Shown piece by piece: positions 12,901-22,000 of a stretch of DNA of 64,000 nt. The first letter of the stretch is position 1. Each line of letters starts with the position of its first letter. This DNA is from Dendrophyllia cribrosa (taxonomy: Eukaryota; Cnidaria; Anthozoa; Scleractinia; Dendrophylliidae), in contig JAJLRJ010000014.1 in the NCBI GenBank assembly GCA_024195265.1, positions 14,075,459-14,139,458 on the forward strand. Direction: 5' to 3'. The notes under the pieces were generated by a model. The model saw only the letters and a list, made by a program, of their open reading frames with translations. It did no database searches and was not told the DNA's origin. The position numbers and the translations under genes were made by a program.

Positions 12901-15250
12901 CGATAACCCAAACTTGTTTAACAATTACCGGGCATTTGTTTGATACCATTACTGTAGCATTAACTGATTAAGTAGTAGTATTGGTCAATCAGAGTGTAAG
13001 TACTGGAAATTACTAAAACATTGTGAGTCACCTTAAGATATAGCTGCATGTATACCAAGGGGGGGGGGGGGGGGGAACTCGACAAAGTTTTGTACGGGGA
13101 TGCTCCGCCCCAAGGTCCAAACCCTTACCCTTTCATATACCGTTTTTGACAGAAAAGGTACACCCTTTCTTACACCTTTCATTGAAAATGGCACCCCTTT
13201 CATATGCCTTTACGTGCGTTTTGAAAGGCGCTTTTCATAGTACTTAAATGGCAGTTTTCCCTACCCTTTTTTATACTTCAACTCGTTTTTTCCCTACCCT
13301 TTCCTATACTTCGTGAAATCCCTACCCTTTCATATACCTCCAGCCTCTAAAAGGTACTCCTTTCGGGCGGAGCATCCCCGTATAGCCCATTATAGGGAGT
13401 AACCCCCCGGGATGTATACGATAAACCTTTACACATGCGCTTAAAGGTTGTCTTGTTCATCCTTCGGCCGGTGTATCAATCCTCTGATAGCCAGGCCAGG
13501 GAATAGGTGAGCGAGAAATATACTTCCAAACTCGTTAATAATTCATCAACTTGATGGTTTGGAAATTCGATCTTAATTAGCATAGATTTTGGCGATTTTA
13601 TTCCTTCGTTTTCTCTGTTGTTATTGATCAGTTTGAGAAGCTATATCAAACACTCGAAAGAGTGTTTCATCAGGTATCCAAACATTTTGAAGTCGGTTCA
13701 ACCCACTTCTCGGTGTGATGAAGGACTCTTCCTCGTGTTTCATCTGCAGAAACCGGGTAAAACTCTGGTCATGTGGGTCACCTGTGGCTCGTGTGGGCCA
13801 CCTGTGGCTCGTGTGGGTCACCTGTGGCTCGTGTGGGCCACCTGTGGCTCGTGTTGGCGACATATGGCTCGCGTGGGCCACCTGTGGCTCGTGTGGGCCA
13901 CCTGTAGCTCGTGTTGGCGACATATGGCTCGCGTGGGCCACCTGTGGCTCGTGTGGGCTACCTGTGGCCTTTTACTCCAATAACATTGTCCAAGCCACTT
14001 TTTTTAATTGTAATTTTGAAACTTTCTCTTCTCATTTCAAAAAATTAAAGTTGCTTTTCGGGATTCTTCTAAGATAAAATCAATTTTCTTATCGACGTTT
14101 CGGCCAGTTTAACTGGCCTTGTTCAGGAAATTAAGAAAATAAAAGTCAATATGGCGGACTATTGCTTTTAATTTCTTTTAATTTCAGGTTATGTCCTCAT
14201 TTCCTCAAGCTATGATTACAACACCAAAATTGCTGGACTTGGATATCAATCGCAGTCGTCTGGCAGCTCAGGAGTAAGTCATAAAAGTGGAAATTTCATA
14301 AAATTTGCATTTGGCAAAAAATTCAAAATGCGCACAGCACCAATGGAGAATGCTCTTTACGAGGTTTCATTTGAATGGTCACATCTAATGATTTTATCCA
14401 TAGACTCAAAAGTTAGAACCATGCTTCTTGCACAGTATAATAAACAGCAGCACAGGAAAGTACTACTGAAGAGCTTTCATTTGAATGCCACACCATAGCA
14501 TTCCTTCCACAGACTCAAAAGTTAGAACCGTCCTAGCCTTGTACAACATAATAAACAGTACCACAGAAAAGCACTGCTAAGTAGTTTTCATTTGAATGGT
14601 CACACTTTAGGATTTCATCCACAGACTCAAAAGTCAGAACCAACTTGTACAGCATAATAAACAGTACCACAGGAAAGCACTGCTAATTAAAGTAGCTTTC
14701 CGTTTGAATGGCCACACCTTATGATTTCATCCACAGACTCAAAAGTTAGAACCACCTTGTACTTACAGCATAATATACAATACCATAGAGAAGTACTGCT
14801 CAGAAGCTTTATTAATAGTGCATCTGGTAGACCTCGGGACAGCTAGAATACTAAACAAAACCTGCAAAATCGTAGTAAAGCACCGCTCAATAACTTCATT
14901 TGAATGGTGAAACTTTAGCTGGTCAGAAGCACCTTCTGCGTCAGCACAACATAGTACTGCTCAGAACCCGTTAAAATTGGCGAAAGCTGGTAAAACGTCT
15001 CATCATAATTTTTCCTTTCAGCATTGTGGCGCGTTTAAGCCAAGGTTCATTCGATGCCAAATCAGTCAGTCTCCCTCCATCCAGTTTTTTCCCATCTTTG
15101 TATGGCTACTACAAGAGACATGATGACGGAATTCGGATGAGCAGGAGTGAACCGGCTCCAAAGCAAAAGAACCTTGGCAAGTCGTTCAGATCTAAAGTGA
15201 ATTTCCTTCCTCCTATTGCTACACTTTACCCCGAAGACGGCCAGAATTGA
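982..15250 (+). CDS. Coiled-coil protein of unknown identity (3' part of gene, 10 exons)
   Basis: Ten exons join in one frame: 982-1481, 2576-3003, 4001-4173, 5084-5206, 6162-6485, 8480-8668, 9419-9495, 11936-12191, 14188-14273 and 15022-15250 (stop TGA 15248-15250). They total 2385 nt, or 794 residues, with GT/AG borders and matching phases throughout. The protein opens in phase 0 after an acceptor, so earlier exons are missing. The first two exons are Glu/Lys/Arg-rich heptad sequence typical of a long coiled coil, broken by a Ser/Pro stretch (FPPTPATMSIASMAG) and a basic RRERRK patch. More charged helices follow (6162-6485, 8480-8668), then a Pro-rich linker (KEPPPSPVEG, in the 11936-12191 exon) and a non-helical tail ending LPPIATLYPEDGQN. 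I do not recognise the family. Filament, centrosomal or ciliary structural roles would fit but are unproven. In the exon ending at 6485 a second GT six bases on (6491) is an alternative donor. Confidence 0.75.
1793..1951. repeat. Foldback element (MITE-like), arms about 67 bp
   Basis: Left arm 1793-1859 (starts GACCAATTTCGATATATTAA) is the near-exact reverse complement of right arm 1884-1951, with a 24 bp loop. It has no coding capacity. It is a non-autonomous hairpin element; the superfamily is not clear because no target duplication was evident. Confidence 0.85.
1955..2410. repeat. Simple repeat of CGATAT/CGTTAT hexamers
   Basis: The tract is built from 6 bp units alternating CGATAT, CGTTAT and CGCTAT with drifting interruptions, about 450 bp in all. 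The period is a multiple of three, so all three + frames stay open for long stretches. These ORFs are artefacts. Confidence 0.9.
3004..4000. other. Intron, no recognisable element
   Basis: This intron of the coiled-coil gene runs from donor GTGAGT at 3004 to acceptor TTTGTAG ending at 4000. I see no repeat structure or exon-like frame I would defend. Confidence 0.6.
4174..5083. other. Intron with short interstitial telomere-like tract
   Basis: This intron of the coiled-coil gene holds a short CCCTAA-type tract at 4847-4889. Short open frames at 4581-4838 lie on both strands and show no domain. Confidence 0.6.
4847..4889. repeat. Interstitial telomere-like (CCCTAA)n tract
   Basis: Seven imperfect units of CCCTAA or CCCGAA run in series. 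Most animals, cnidarians included, use TTAGGG at telomeres, so this is a short internal telomere-type stretch, perhaps from break repair. It is far too short to be a chromosome end. Confidence 0.75.
5207..6161. other. Intron with one MITE
   Basis: This intron of the coiled-coil gene holds one degenerate 110 bp-repeat fragment near 5630-5680 and the TA-flanked inverted-repeat element at 5717-6001. Confidence 0.6.
5717..6001. mobile_element. TA-flanked MITE, terminus GAGCAGTTTTC
   Basis: The ends GAGCAGTTTTC and GAAAACTGCTC are inverted repeats flanked by TA, as expected of Tc1/mariner-type insertions. The interior contains several ATTGGT/ACCAAT boxes and GC-rich patches. A second, inverted, diverged copy lies at about 39610-39862 in a CFAP70 intron. 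No transposase is encoded. Confidence 0.7.
6925..7245. repeat. Minisatellite, unit near CGACCACCTCTCCTAAG
   Basis: About 18 imperfect units of 16-19 bp with the core CGACCACCTCTCCTAAG run through this stretch. Isolated units recur elsewhere in the window (near 7560, 8010, 23760 and 23930), so the motif is both tandem and dispersed. Confidence 0.8.
7772..7924. repeat. Foldback, arms about 40 bp
   Basis: The arm CTCGACCTGATGTAAAATAT near 7783 is reversed as ATATTTTACATCAGGTCGAG near 7893, extending to an ACAGGGTTA/TAACCCTGT edge. The loop is about 75 bp. It is a small non-autonomous element. Confidence 0.75.
8669..9418. other. Intron, nothing recognised
   Basis: This intron of the coiled-coil gene runs from donor GTAGGT (8669) to acceptor TTACTCAG (ends 9418). 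An antisense ORF at 9088-9330 shows no domain. Confidence 0.5.
10172..10634. mobile_element. TTAA-flanked foldback element, terminus AGTGCCTAT
   Basis: TTAA at 10172-10175 and 10631-10634 brackets long inverted repeats (about 160 bp each) starting AGTGCCTAT. The arms include a GACGTCA-type site next to CCCGGG. TTAA targeting is the hallmark of piggyBac-type transposons; no transposase is present. It shares its terminal hexamer with the elements at 21844-23725 and 30959-31405. Confidence 0.8.
10866..10925 (+). repeat. tRNA-derived SINE head (A and B boxes)
   Basis: An A box TGGTCTAGTGG fits the TRGYNNARNGG consensus and a B box GTTCGATTC fits GWTCRANNC, spaced as in a tRNA. The rest does not fold as a normal tRNA, so a tRNA-derived SINE head or tRNA pseudogene is the better reading. 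Confidence 0.55.
11066..11935. other. Remainder of intron, nothing recognised
   Basis: This is AT-rich intron sequence up to the acceptor at 11935. I found no repeats with clear edges and no defensible exon. Confidence 0.5.
13059..13408. mobile_element. Poly-G/C-ended inverted-repeat element, copy A
   Basis: A G17 run opens the element and a short C run closes it. Inside, GGGGATGCTCCGCCC near 13097 is mirrored by GGGCGGAGCATCCCC near 13365. The middle repeats a CCCTTTCATATACC motif at irregular 20-30 bp spacing. Copy B at 43688-44158 has the same order of parts. It has no coding capacity. Confidence 0.8.
13771..13976. repeat. 20 bp minisatellite, about 10 units
   Basis: Units of 20 bp follow the core CCTGTGGCTCGTGTGGGCCA. 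Two variant units (TTGGCGACATATGGCTCGCG type) recur every 60 bp in the right half, giving a three-unit higher-order pattern. ORFs on both strands across the array are translations of the repeat. Confidence 0.9.
14365..14965. repeat. 110 bp tandem repeat (TTTCATTTGAATGGTCACAC family)
   Basis: Starts of the core TTTCATTTGAATGGTCACA fall at about 14365, 14475, 14586, 14697 and 14893, a period of about 110 bp with one degenerate step. Each unit includes a GACTCAAAAGTTAGAACC block and an AATAAACAGTACCACAG block. Single or partial copies occur near 1550, 5640, 21465, 29730, 32420 (inside a palindrome), 33580, 39250 and 51010 in both orientations. Confidence 0.85.
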
Positions 15251-15339
15251 AAGACGTTTCTTAGAAAATTATTGTGATTACTTGAGTACTTGTGTATATT
15301 AAGTTACGCCAAATATTGTACGAAAACCTTGATAAGTAG

Positions 15340-15345
15340 AATAAA
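15340..15345 (+). terminator. Poly(A) signal of the coiled-coil gene
   Basis: AATAAA lies 90 bases after the stop codon at 15250, followed by a T-rich stretch. It is the best candidate 3' processing signal. Confidence 0.7.
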
Positions 15346-15661
15346 TGTTACGTTTTACTGATTTCCAACAATTTTCCGTCAGTTTCCCCGACCGCTCTAC
15401 GATTATGAAGGCCAAAAAAAAGCACTTTTAACTTGCAATACTCTTTGCGACGCTAAATCCAATTTAGTTTCAAACTTCAGAGTATGTTTATTTGGTACTC
15501 GATCAACACATTCTACTAAAATTGGACTGAAAGAAAAAATTTTGAATTTTTGGTTCATTTAATAGTTTATGTTTTCATTCGTTGAAATTGTCGCATTCCT
15601 GTTGTAAAGAAGCTCTCGTGAAAAACTTTCTGTGCTTGCGAGTAAATTACGGCAACTTCAG

Positions 15662-16757
15662 TTAAGGCTGGTTTTCACTAGCGCATAAGCACAAGCATAA
15701 GAGTTCCAGAAGCAAGTGAGAACTCCCACAACCTGATAAGCATAAGCATAAGCACAAGAAGAACGAACACGTTCCATTCTTCTTGTGCTTATGCTATGCT
15801 TGTGTCACATTTATGTCAAGTGAGAACTCCCACAACATAAGCATAAGCATAAGCACAAGAAGAACGAACACGTTCCATTCTTCTTGTGCTTATGCTATGC
15901 TTGTGTCACATTTATGTCAAGTGAGAACGGGGATGAAATAAGCACAAGCAAAAGGAAAGGCGGTCAACCAATCATCGCTCACTTTGACCCAGACCTCATC
16001 GAGAAACTTGCCAGAAGCAAGAACCTGTGACTTTTTATTTTGTTTTTGAGCTATTGTTTTTCTGTTCTATATTGTTTCGAGGCTCTTTTTTGTCTTGTTC
16101 GTTCTTTGTTTAACGTCACTGGTGAGTTTCACAGGTTCTTATACCAAGGATGAGCCAAATAATTTTTTAACTTACCGAAAGAAAAGCTATCTATCGCTCG
16201 CACGAAGTTCCCAAACCAGGTTATTAAATTCGCCGTGCGATTCCCTGCGACGGTAAATTTCTCTTACCCAATACCTTTTAGGTCTGATGGATTTTTTTCT
16301 ACGTCGCCTTAAGCGAAGGATGTAAATTACTAGAAGAGCAAAAGCAAAGATTTCAACTTCAAAATCATCCGCCATCTTTGATTCAGATCTCACAGCCGAG
16401 GAAAGCTGGTATCGAGAATTAGGGTAATAAGTTCGTGTTCCAGTACACTAAATTGAAAATCAATAACAATGTTGTCCCCTAAACCACCACCAATCCTAAC
16501 CACCCGTCATGGAACATCACTACACATCATCGCACGTTGCTAGACCTAATCAACTTCCCTAGAAATCATCTAATGGAACTAGACATCATCCAACATCACT
16601 AGGTATCATACAGGATACTGGAACACGAACTTATTCCCAGAATTAGGTTCATACTGCGCTTGCGTATGTCTTTATGCTTATGTTCTGGCATTCTCACTTG
16701 CTTTTCGGCCTACTATGCTTATGCTTGTGCTTATGCGCTAGTGAAAACCAGCCTTAA
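15662..16757. mobile_element. TTAA-flanked inverted-repeat element, 1.1 kb
   Basis: TTAA at 15662-15665 and 16754-16757 bounds the inverted termini GGCTGGTTTTCACTAGCGCA and its complement. Subterminal sequence is dominated by CATAAGCA and its reverse. A block of about 105 bp containing its own hairpin (CACAAGAAGAACGAAC against GTTCCATTCTTCTTGTG) is present twice in tandem at about 15708-15920. A smaller element is nested at 16424-16638. It encodes no transposase. Confidence 0.8.
16424..16638. mobile_element. Nested small element with 9 bp flanking duplication
   Basis: AGAATTAGG occurs at 16415-16423 and again at 16639-16647, directly flanking inverted ends of the type AATAAGTTCGTGTTCCAGTA. 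A 7-9 bp duplication (two bases are ambiguous) points to a hAT or Mutator-like class. It sits inside the TTAA element and is therefore younger. Confidence 0.7.
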
Positions 16758-19041
16758 TATTCTTTAGGATTATTTTCCTCTTGACTTTTCTTCTAAACCC
16801 TGGAGAAGAGCTGCCGAAATACTCTAAGAATCGTGGAATATTTCGTCACGTGACACACGCTGAAATGGCGATTCCACCGATTGGCAGCCATGTTTGTTTT
16901 CTGGCAGTCTCAAACAGTTGTTCAAACGAAACGAACACACCGTGTTGAAAAACATGTTGAAATGATTTCAACAAAATACTCGAGGAATTTTTGGCAGGCT
17001 CTGGGGACGCTGTTGCGCGTGCGCAAACTACTGCGCGCATTCGCATTATACGGAAGCTAAAACCAAATGTGATTGGCTGATTTTGCGCGCGCGCCTTAAC
17101 TCCTTTGTTATGTCACAAGGAAAAGTTTTCAGTTTTCAGCCAAACGAAGATCTTTCCCTTCAGTCGTGTTTTGGCAAAGGGCAAAACCAGGTTCCTTCTG
17201 CATGTACCGGAGTACATATTACGTAAAACAAAAGGAACAAAAAGGACAATAATACAAATGCAAAACAAGATCAAAAATACAGTACCTCACAAACAATAGA
17301 AGACAATGAGTGGTTCATGGGTACCGGTACATGCAGAAAGACCCCAAAACCATTGTTTAATAATTCGAGATATGAAGAGCTTTCATACCGGAAAGAAGAT
17401 GACTCTGAGATTGGCAAACTTTAAAAAGTGGGCAATCTAGTGTTTTCACACGACAAACTTCCAAACACACCACATAATCTCGTTGTCAGGGTTCTCTCTT
17501 CTCGAGGGTGCCGTGACCCTGTGAAACGGAGGTGGCAAAAACTGTAGCTGCAGCAAGCGTTCATATACCCTGCGAGCAGAGGTTTCACATGAAATAGCCA
17601 ACTCAAAAGTGTTGGCGAAAAAGTTGGTTAGAGTAAAAACAAGTTCTTTATTTCGCCAACAGTTTGCCGACTGTTGATGTGTCTTTCGACGTTACTGTAA
17701 TATGGAAAGCTACGCTTACACACGCCAACTTGAGTTTGTCGTATTAAAGCGCCTTTACTAGTTCTTCTTCGCAGGTGTGTGAAAAATCAACAACACGCAT
17801 GCAAATTCAAAACACTGCGCGCGCGCTCGCATCATACGTAAGCTTGAAACCGATTCTGATTGGCTGACCTTTGCGCGCTCGCATTTACCTCCTTTGTTAT
17901 GTCATAAAGAAACTTTTCAGGTCGCAAAGTAAAAACACTCACTTCACACGTGCATTTTCAAAGAGAGGAAAGTTTACTGAATAATTCGAGTTGGTGAGCG
18001 CTTACAGTTTTTTTAAAGACAAAAAAGAAAGAAGAAAGGTGGTCTCCATCACTTAATTTTACACCAAAAAAATCCATGACATTCGTTTGTGATATAGAGG
18101 TAGAGTGGATAAAACTTCCTTTCAGATTTCTTTTTGTTCCGTATTTGAGCATGGAGAGTTGATTGCACAAACTTGTTTTTATTTTATAAAAGAGTCGAGG
18201 TCATTGAATAAGCTGCACGGCCATGGTCGGTGAATTAACATGACTGACGTATGACTGCCAGTCGCTACTAGTAACCTTTTAGAGACAACATTTCATCACG
18301 TGTTACGCGGTTTGTTTTGCGCTGAGTAAGTTTTTCTTGTTGCACAAAGACAAAAGTTCAACTTTTGCCACTAGTAGTAGCCTGAGGCTACCAGGCATTG
18401 CTTAAGTACAGTCGGCACTGCACGGCAGGATTTGCACAACACCAGCCAGGGACAGGCCATCAGGGTTTAAATTCCTTTTTAGGAATGCATTTTGAGGCAC
18501 AAAGCCATATCTTTCAGGTCATCCATAGGACACCCATTAATCCATCATCGTAATAATTAGCAAATGTGAAAACACCACATAACAGTTTCACATCAGGTAA
18601 AAACACTGTAAATTTTGATATAGTAGTGCTGCACACCGTGGTGCGAGATGCTAAACTAGCTGGAATTGAACAAGATCTGGAGTCCGTGGCAGCAGACTGG
18701 GTACAATCCCAGGACATGCTTGCACTATTGGTGTCAGACTGTGAACTCTCATTCAAGTACCGTATTTATTCTAATAAACGGCCTGAGCGTTTATTTCATT
18801 TCTTTCACTTCTGGTTGTCACACAACTTTACACTACATCCATAAAACGTAAACTAGTTTCATTCATGCACTGTATAGATTACAAGTATACAAGAATAGAT
18901 TTCTTTGTCTTGTTCATATATTTTTCAATCAGGTTTTGGGTGGGTGTGTGTGTGTGGGGGGGGGGAGGGGGTGCATTTATTGGAAGACAGTACTGTTGAA
19001 AACAATTTAAGTACACAACCACATGATAATTGTAAAGTGAC
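16758..19041. other. Intergenic region between convergent genes
   Basis: It contains a duplicated block (about 17013-17125 and 17813-17925, sharing GATTGGCTGA and CTCCTTTGTTATGTCA) and a dispersed repeat (17190-17345, relative at about 30150-30303). A + strand open frame at 18566-18844 encodes a plausible-looking segment (FDIVVLHTVVRDAKLAGIEQ and on to about 18757) that may be an exon or relic, but I know no family for it. A GT/poly-G tract lies at 18940-18972. Confidence 0.5.
18566..18757 (+). pseudogene. Possible exon relic of unknown protein
   Basis: About 64 codons read like real protein up to VSDCELSF, then run into sequence resembling a dispersed repeat. No strong acceptor or donor flanks it and no partner exon was found, so it may be a gene fragment or chance. 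Confidence 0.25.
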
Positions 19042-19047
19042 TTTATT
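19042..19047 (-). terminator. Poly(A) signal of RPS26
   Basis: On the - strand AATAAA lies about 30 bases after the RPS26 stop codon, a compact 3' UTR as is usual for ribosomal protein genes. Confidence 0.85.
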
Positions 19048-19075
19048 TTTTCAGCCCTTTTAATGCTGCGCAGTT

Positions 19076-22000
19076 TCATACACCAGCAGCTTGGCGTGGA
19101 CCACCAGGACCTCCTGGACGCTGACCCTGGGGGTTGTCAGGCTAGAAATAAAAAAAGAATACTAATAAGAAAGAATGTAACTAATTTTTCTTTATCTACA
19201 ACAGTTTAGTAGGAGTGGTAGCGAGTAGAAGGTGGAAAATTTAGTCAATTAGTTTGATTATTGCAGAATCCCTGTTTGTGATAAATATTGTTAAGTAGAG
19301 TTACATGGTCACCATCCCTGTACCCTGGGTACCAGAGGTTCTCTCGCAGTACTTTTTCGTGAGGCCAAGAGCACCTTTATTTACTGTGCTGGATGGACCT
19401 TTACCCTTCTAATCCTATTAAATTCAAATTTTCTGTGATCACATGAAAGTTTAAATATAGTTTTGACAAGAATATGGTGCCTGCTCTTCAGCCTTTTAGC
19501 CAGAAATTGAAAAGTGGGCATCTGAAGATATTTCCCATCATAATTTTTTAAAGGATTAGGTGCAATTTTCATGAATTTCTTAAAAAAGTGGGCATCCGTG
19601 GATGCCTGGACATCATGCTGGCTAAAAGCTTGCTGCTGTTTGAAATTTCAATCACAAAATCAAAACATTGGAAAATTTGTAAAAGCATAGAGATTTAATT
19701 ATACCTCATTTGCCTTGTAGCTGTAATTGGTACTTTAAGTCGTTTTTCGGCTCAGTATTATAGTGAGATTACTTGCAATCGCTTGTAATTTTCTCTTTGA
19801 AAATAACAGACACAGGATCTGGAATTGTTTAGGGAATTGTGACCGTGACCCTTGCCACGCTTGCAACAACTACGGCAAAGCCGTTTTCTTCACGCAAGCA
19901 ATGAGGTCTTTCATCTTTTCAGGACAAACAAGAACATTAAGTTTTCTTGAATCATCAAAGAATCCCAATTTTCAGTTGCAAGTAGAATCCCAGCAACATC
20001 TGGAGATCACAAACAGCTTTAACACATGCCAGGTAGGTTCTGAAATATTTGATACCAAAAGCTGTCCTTCAGACAAATAAAATTTGAATCTCTTCACAAA
20101 CAGCTGTCCTTACATCATCATTTTCTTCCTTTTAACAAAAACCTACAGTATTGTTGCTATAAATTGATAAAACAGTAAACATGACATTTGTCACAAGTAA
20201 CTGCACTCAAATGTTTGACACCTTGAAACCACGCATGTTGCGATCTCACATGTGCTATTTTACCTGCCTAATCGCAGTGCTTGAGATTGTTATCGGCTTG
20301 GCGCTATATAAGGAATCGCGCTCTTGCCCAGAGGTTTTTCTTGTGGCGAAAATTTAAGAGACACGAGAGGCATGTAATGTGAGAGAGATGAAAGCGTAAG
20401 AGAAACTCCTGACACCCAGGGTACTATCCCTGTGGCTTTTAATTCAGGGGTGAGATTCTCATGTCCATATATTAGCAGGGTGAATGTGTTTTTGCAGGGC
20501 TGTCATTAAGCTTTGAAAGTACAGTGTAGGTGGTCATAAACACACGATTATAAGCCTCCCATGGTTCTTGTGCTTTAGTCATTTTCAAACTTTGACTTGC
20601 CACTCATCTAAACTGCAATGTCCGGCCATAATAGCCAGCTGCCAGCCAAGCGGGATTTTAAGTATTTACAAAGACTTCTGATTTAATCTTAGGTGGCTGC
20701 TCCTGGCTACCAAATCCTGACAACAAACAACACACAGTGGACTTACCCTACGTGGGAACCTTGGAGGTGGGACCCTGATTTTTCTGTTTTCCTTTGAGCG
20801 ATTCCTGACAACCTTGGAGTGAATTGCGCAGCTCACACAGTAGTGAAGCTTCACATACAGTTTGGGAAGAGGATACACTGTACAAAAATGAAATTCAAAT
20901 TATCATTTAATGTGATCATTTTATTTCAGCCCATAGTGTAGTATTTTGAATGTATGTGGCTCAAAAAGGAAGGAACCATTACCAGACCATGCTTCAGATG
21001 TAAAATAACAGATCAACAAAGGAAACCTTACTTCCAAAAAAAATAATGTGGGAAGTTTGAAGATTAATTCATAAAATAAAGTCAGCAGTAAATAAGCAGT
21101 TTTTCACATGGCCATTATGAAGTTTACTCAACCCTGGGCTAAAGTCAAGAGATATGATTGGCTACAAATATCTGGCTTTGTCAGTAAAATTACACATTGA
21201 GTTTCTTAGCCATTTACACCCAAAGTGGCCAAATAAAATATCCAGGGATGTAGCTAAGAGCCAGCTACTGGCTAATTTTATGACCTGAAAGAAAACGTAT
21301 CACCGGCCGAAATTTGACTAGAAAACAAAGACTTTGGGAGATTTTGAAGGTGTAAGAGCCAGAAAAACCGGCTGAACTTGTTAATGAGCCTGCTAAGTGT
21401 TTTCTTAGCTACTCCCCTGAATACCACTTTAAATTTGCAAAACATATTAAAACACTACTCCTGAAGTGCTTTCATCTGAATTGCCACACTTCGGTTTTGG
21501 TCCAGACTTAAAAGTTAGAAACAGGAGAAAAGATATGATGCTGAAAGTACATGTGACAGGATTTAACACTATGACATTACCTTCATATACACTAGCATCA
21601 GCAATATCCCTGACTGCGGCTGCCTCCACAATGTTCCTAATCACAAACTTCTTGATAGCCTTGTCCTTGGGGACACATCGTGCACAGTTTGTACAACGTA
21701 CAAATTTGACATGTCCACGGCCATGCTTGCTGCGCCCACAGTTACGCCTCTTTTGCGTCTGTTTATAAAAAAAAATCCACACATTTATTTATTGTCCTTC
21801 ATAGGCACTTGGTTTTCAAAACACTTTTGAGCAGTTGAAGTTTTTAAAGTGCCTATGAAATGAAATTTATTTTTTGATGTATCGAAAGTTTCACCTTTTT
21901 GGACCTTGGAATAAAAGGTTTAAAGTGTTAGGGACGATGCGAAATGCTTTTTTTATGGTCTCAAAGTTAGGTTGTTGGCGCTAAAAAGTGGCTCCAATTT

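Larger units (their letters stand above)
12192..14187. other. Intron with poly-G-ended element and 20 bp minisatellite
   Basis: This intron of the coiled-coil gene holds the element at 13059-13408 and the array at 13771-13976. The first 850 bases show nothing I can name. Confidence 0.6.

Noticed and set aside
20070..20117. Box C/D snoRNA in RPS26 intron 3 (- strand ATGATGA ... CTGA)
   Set aside because: No complementary terminal stem and no C'/D' pair; the motifs are short enough to arise by chance.
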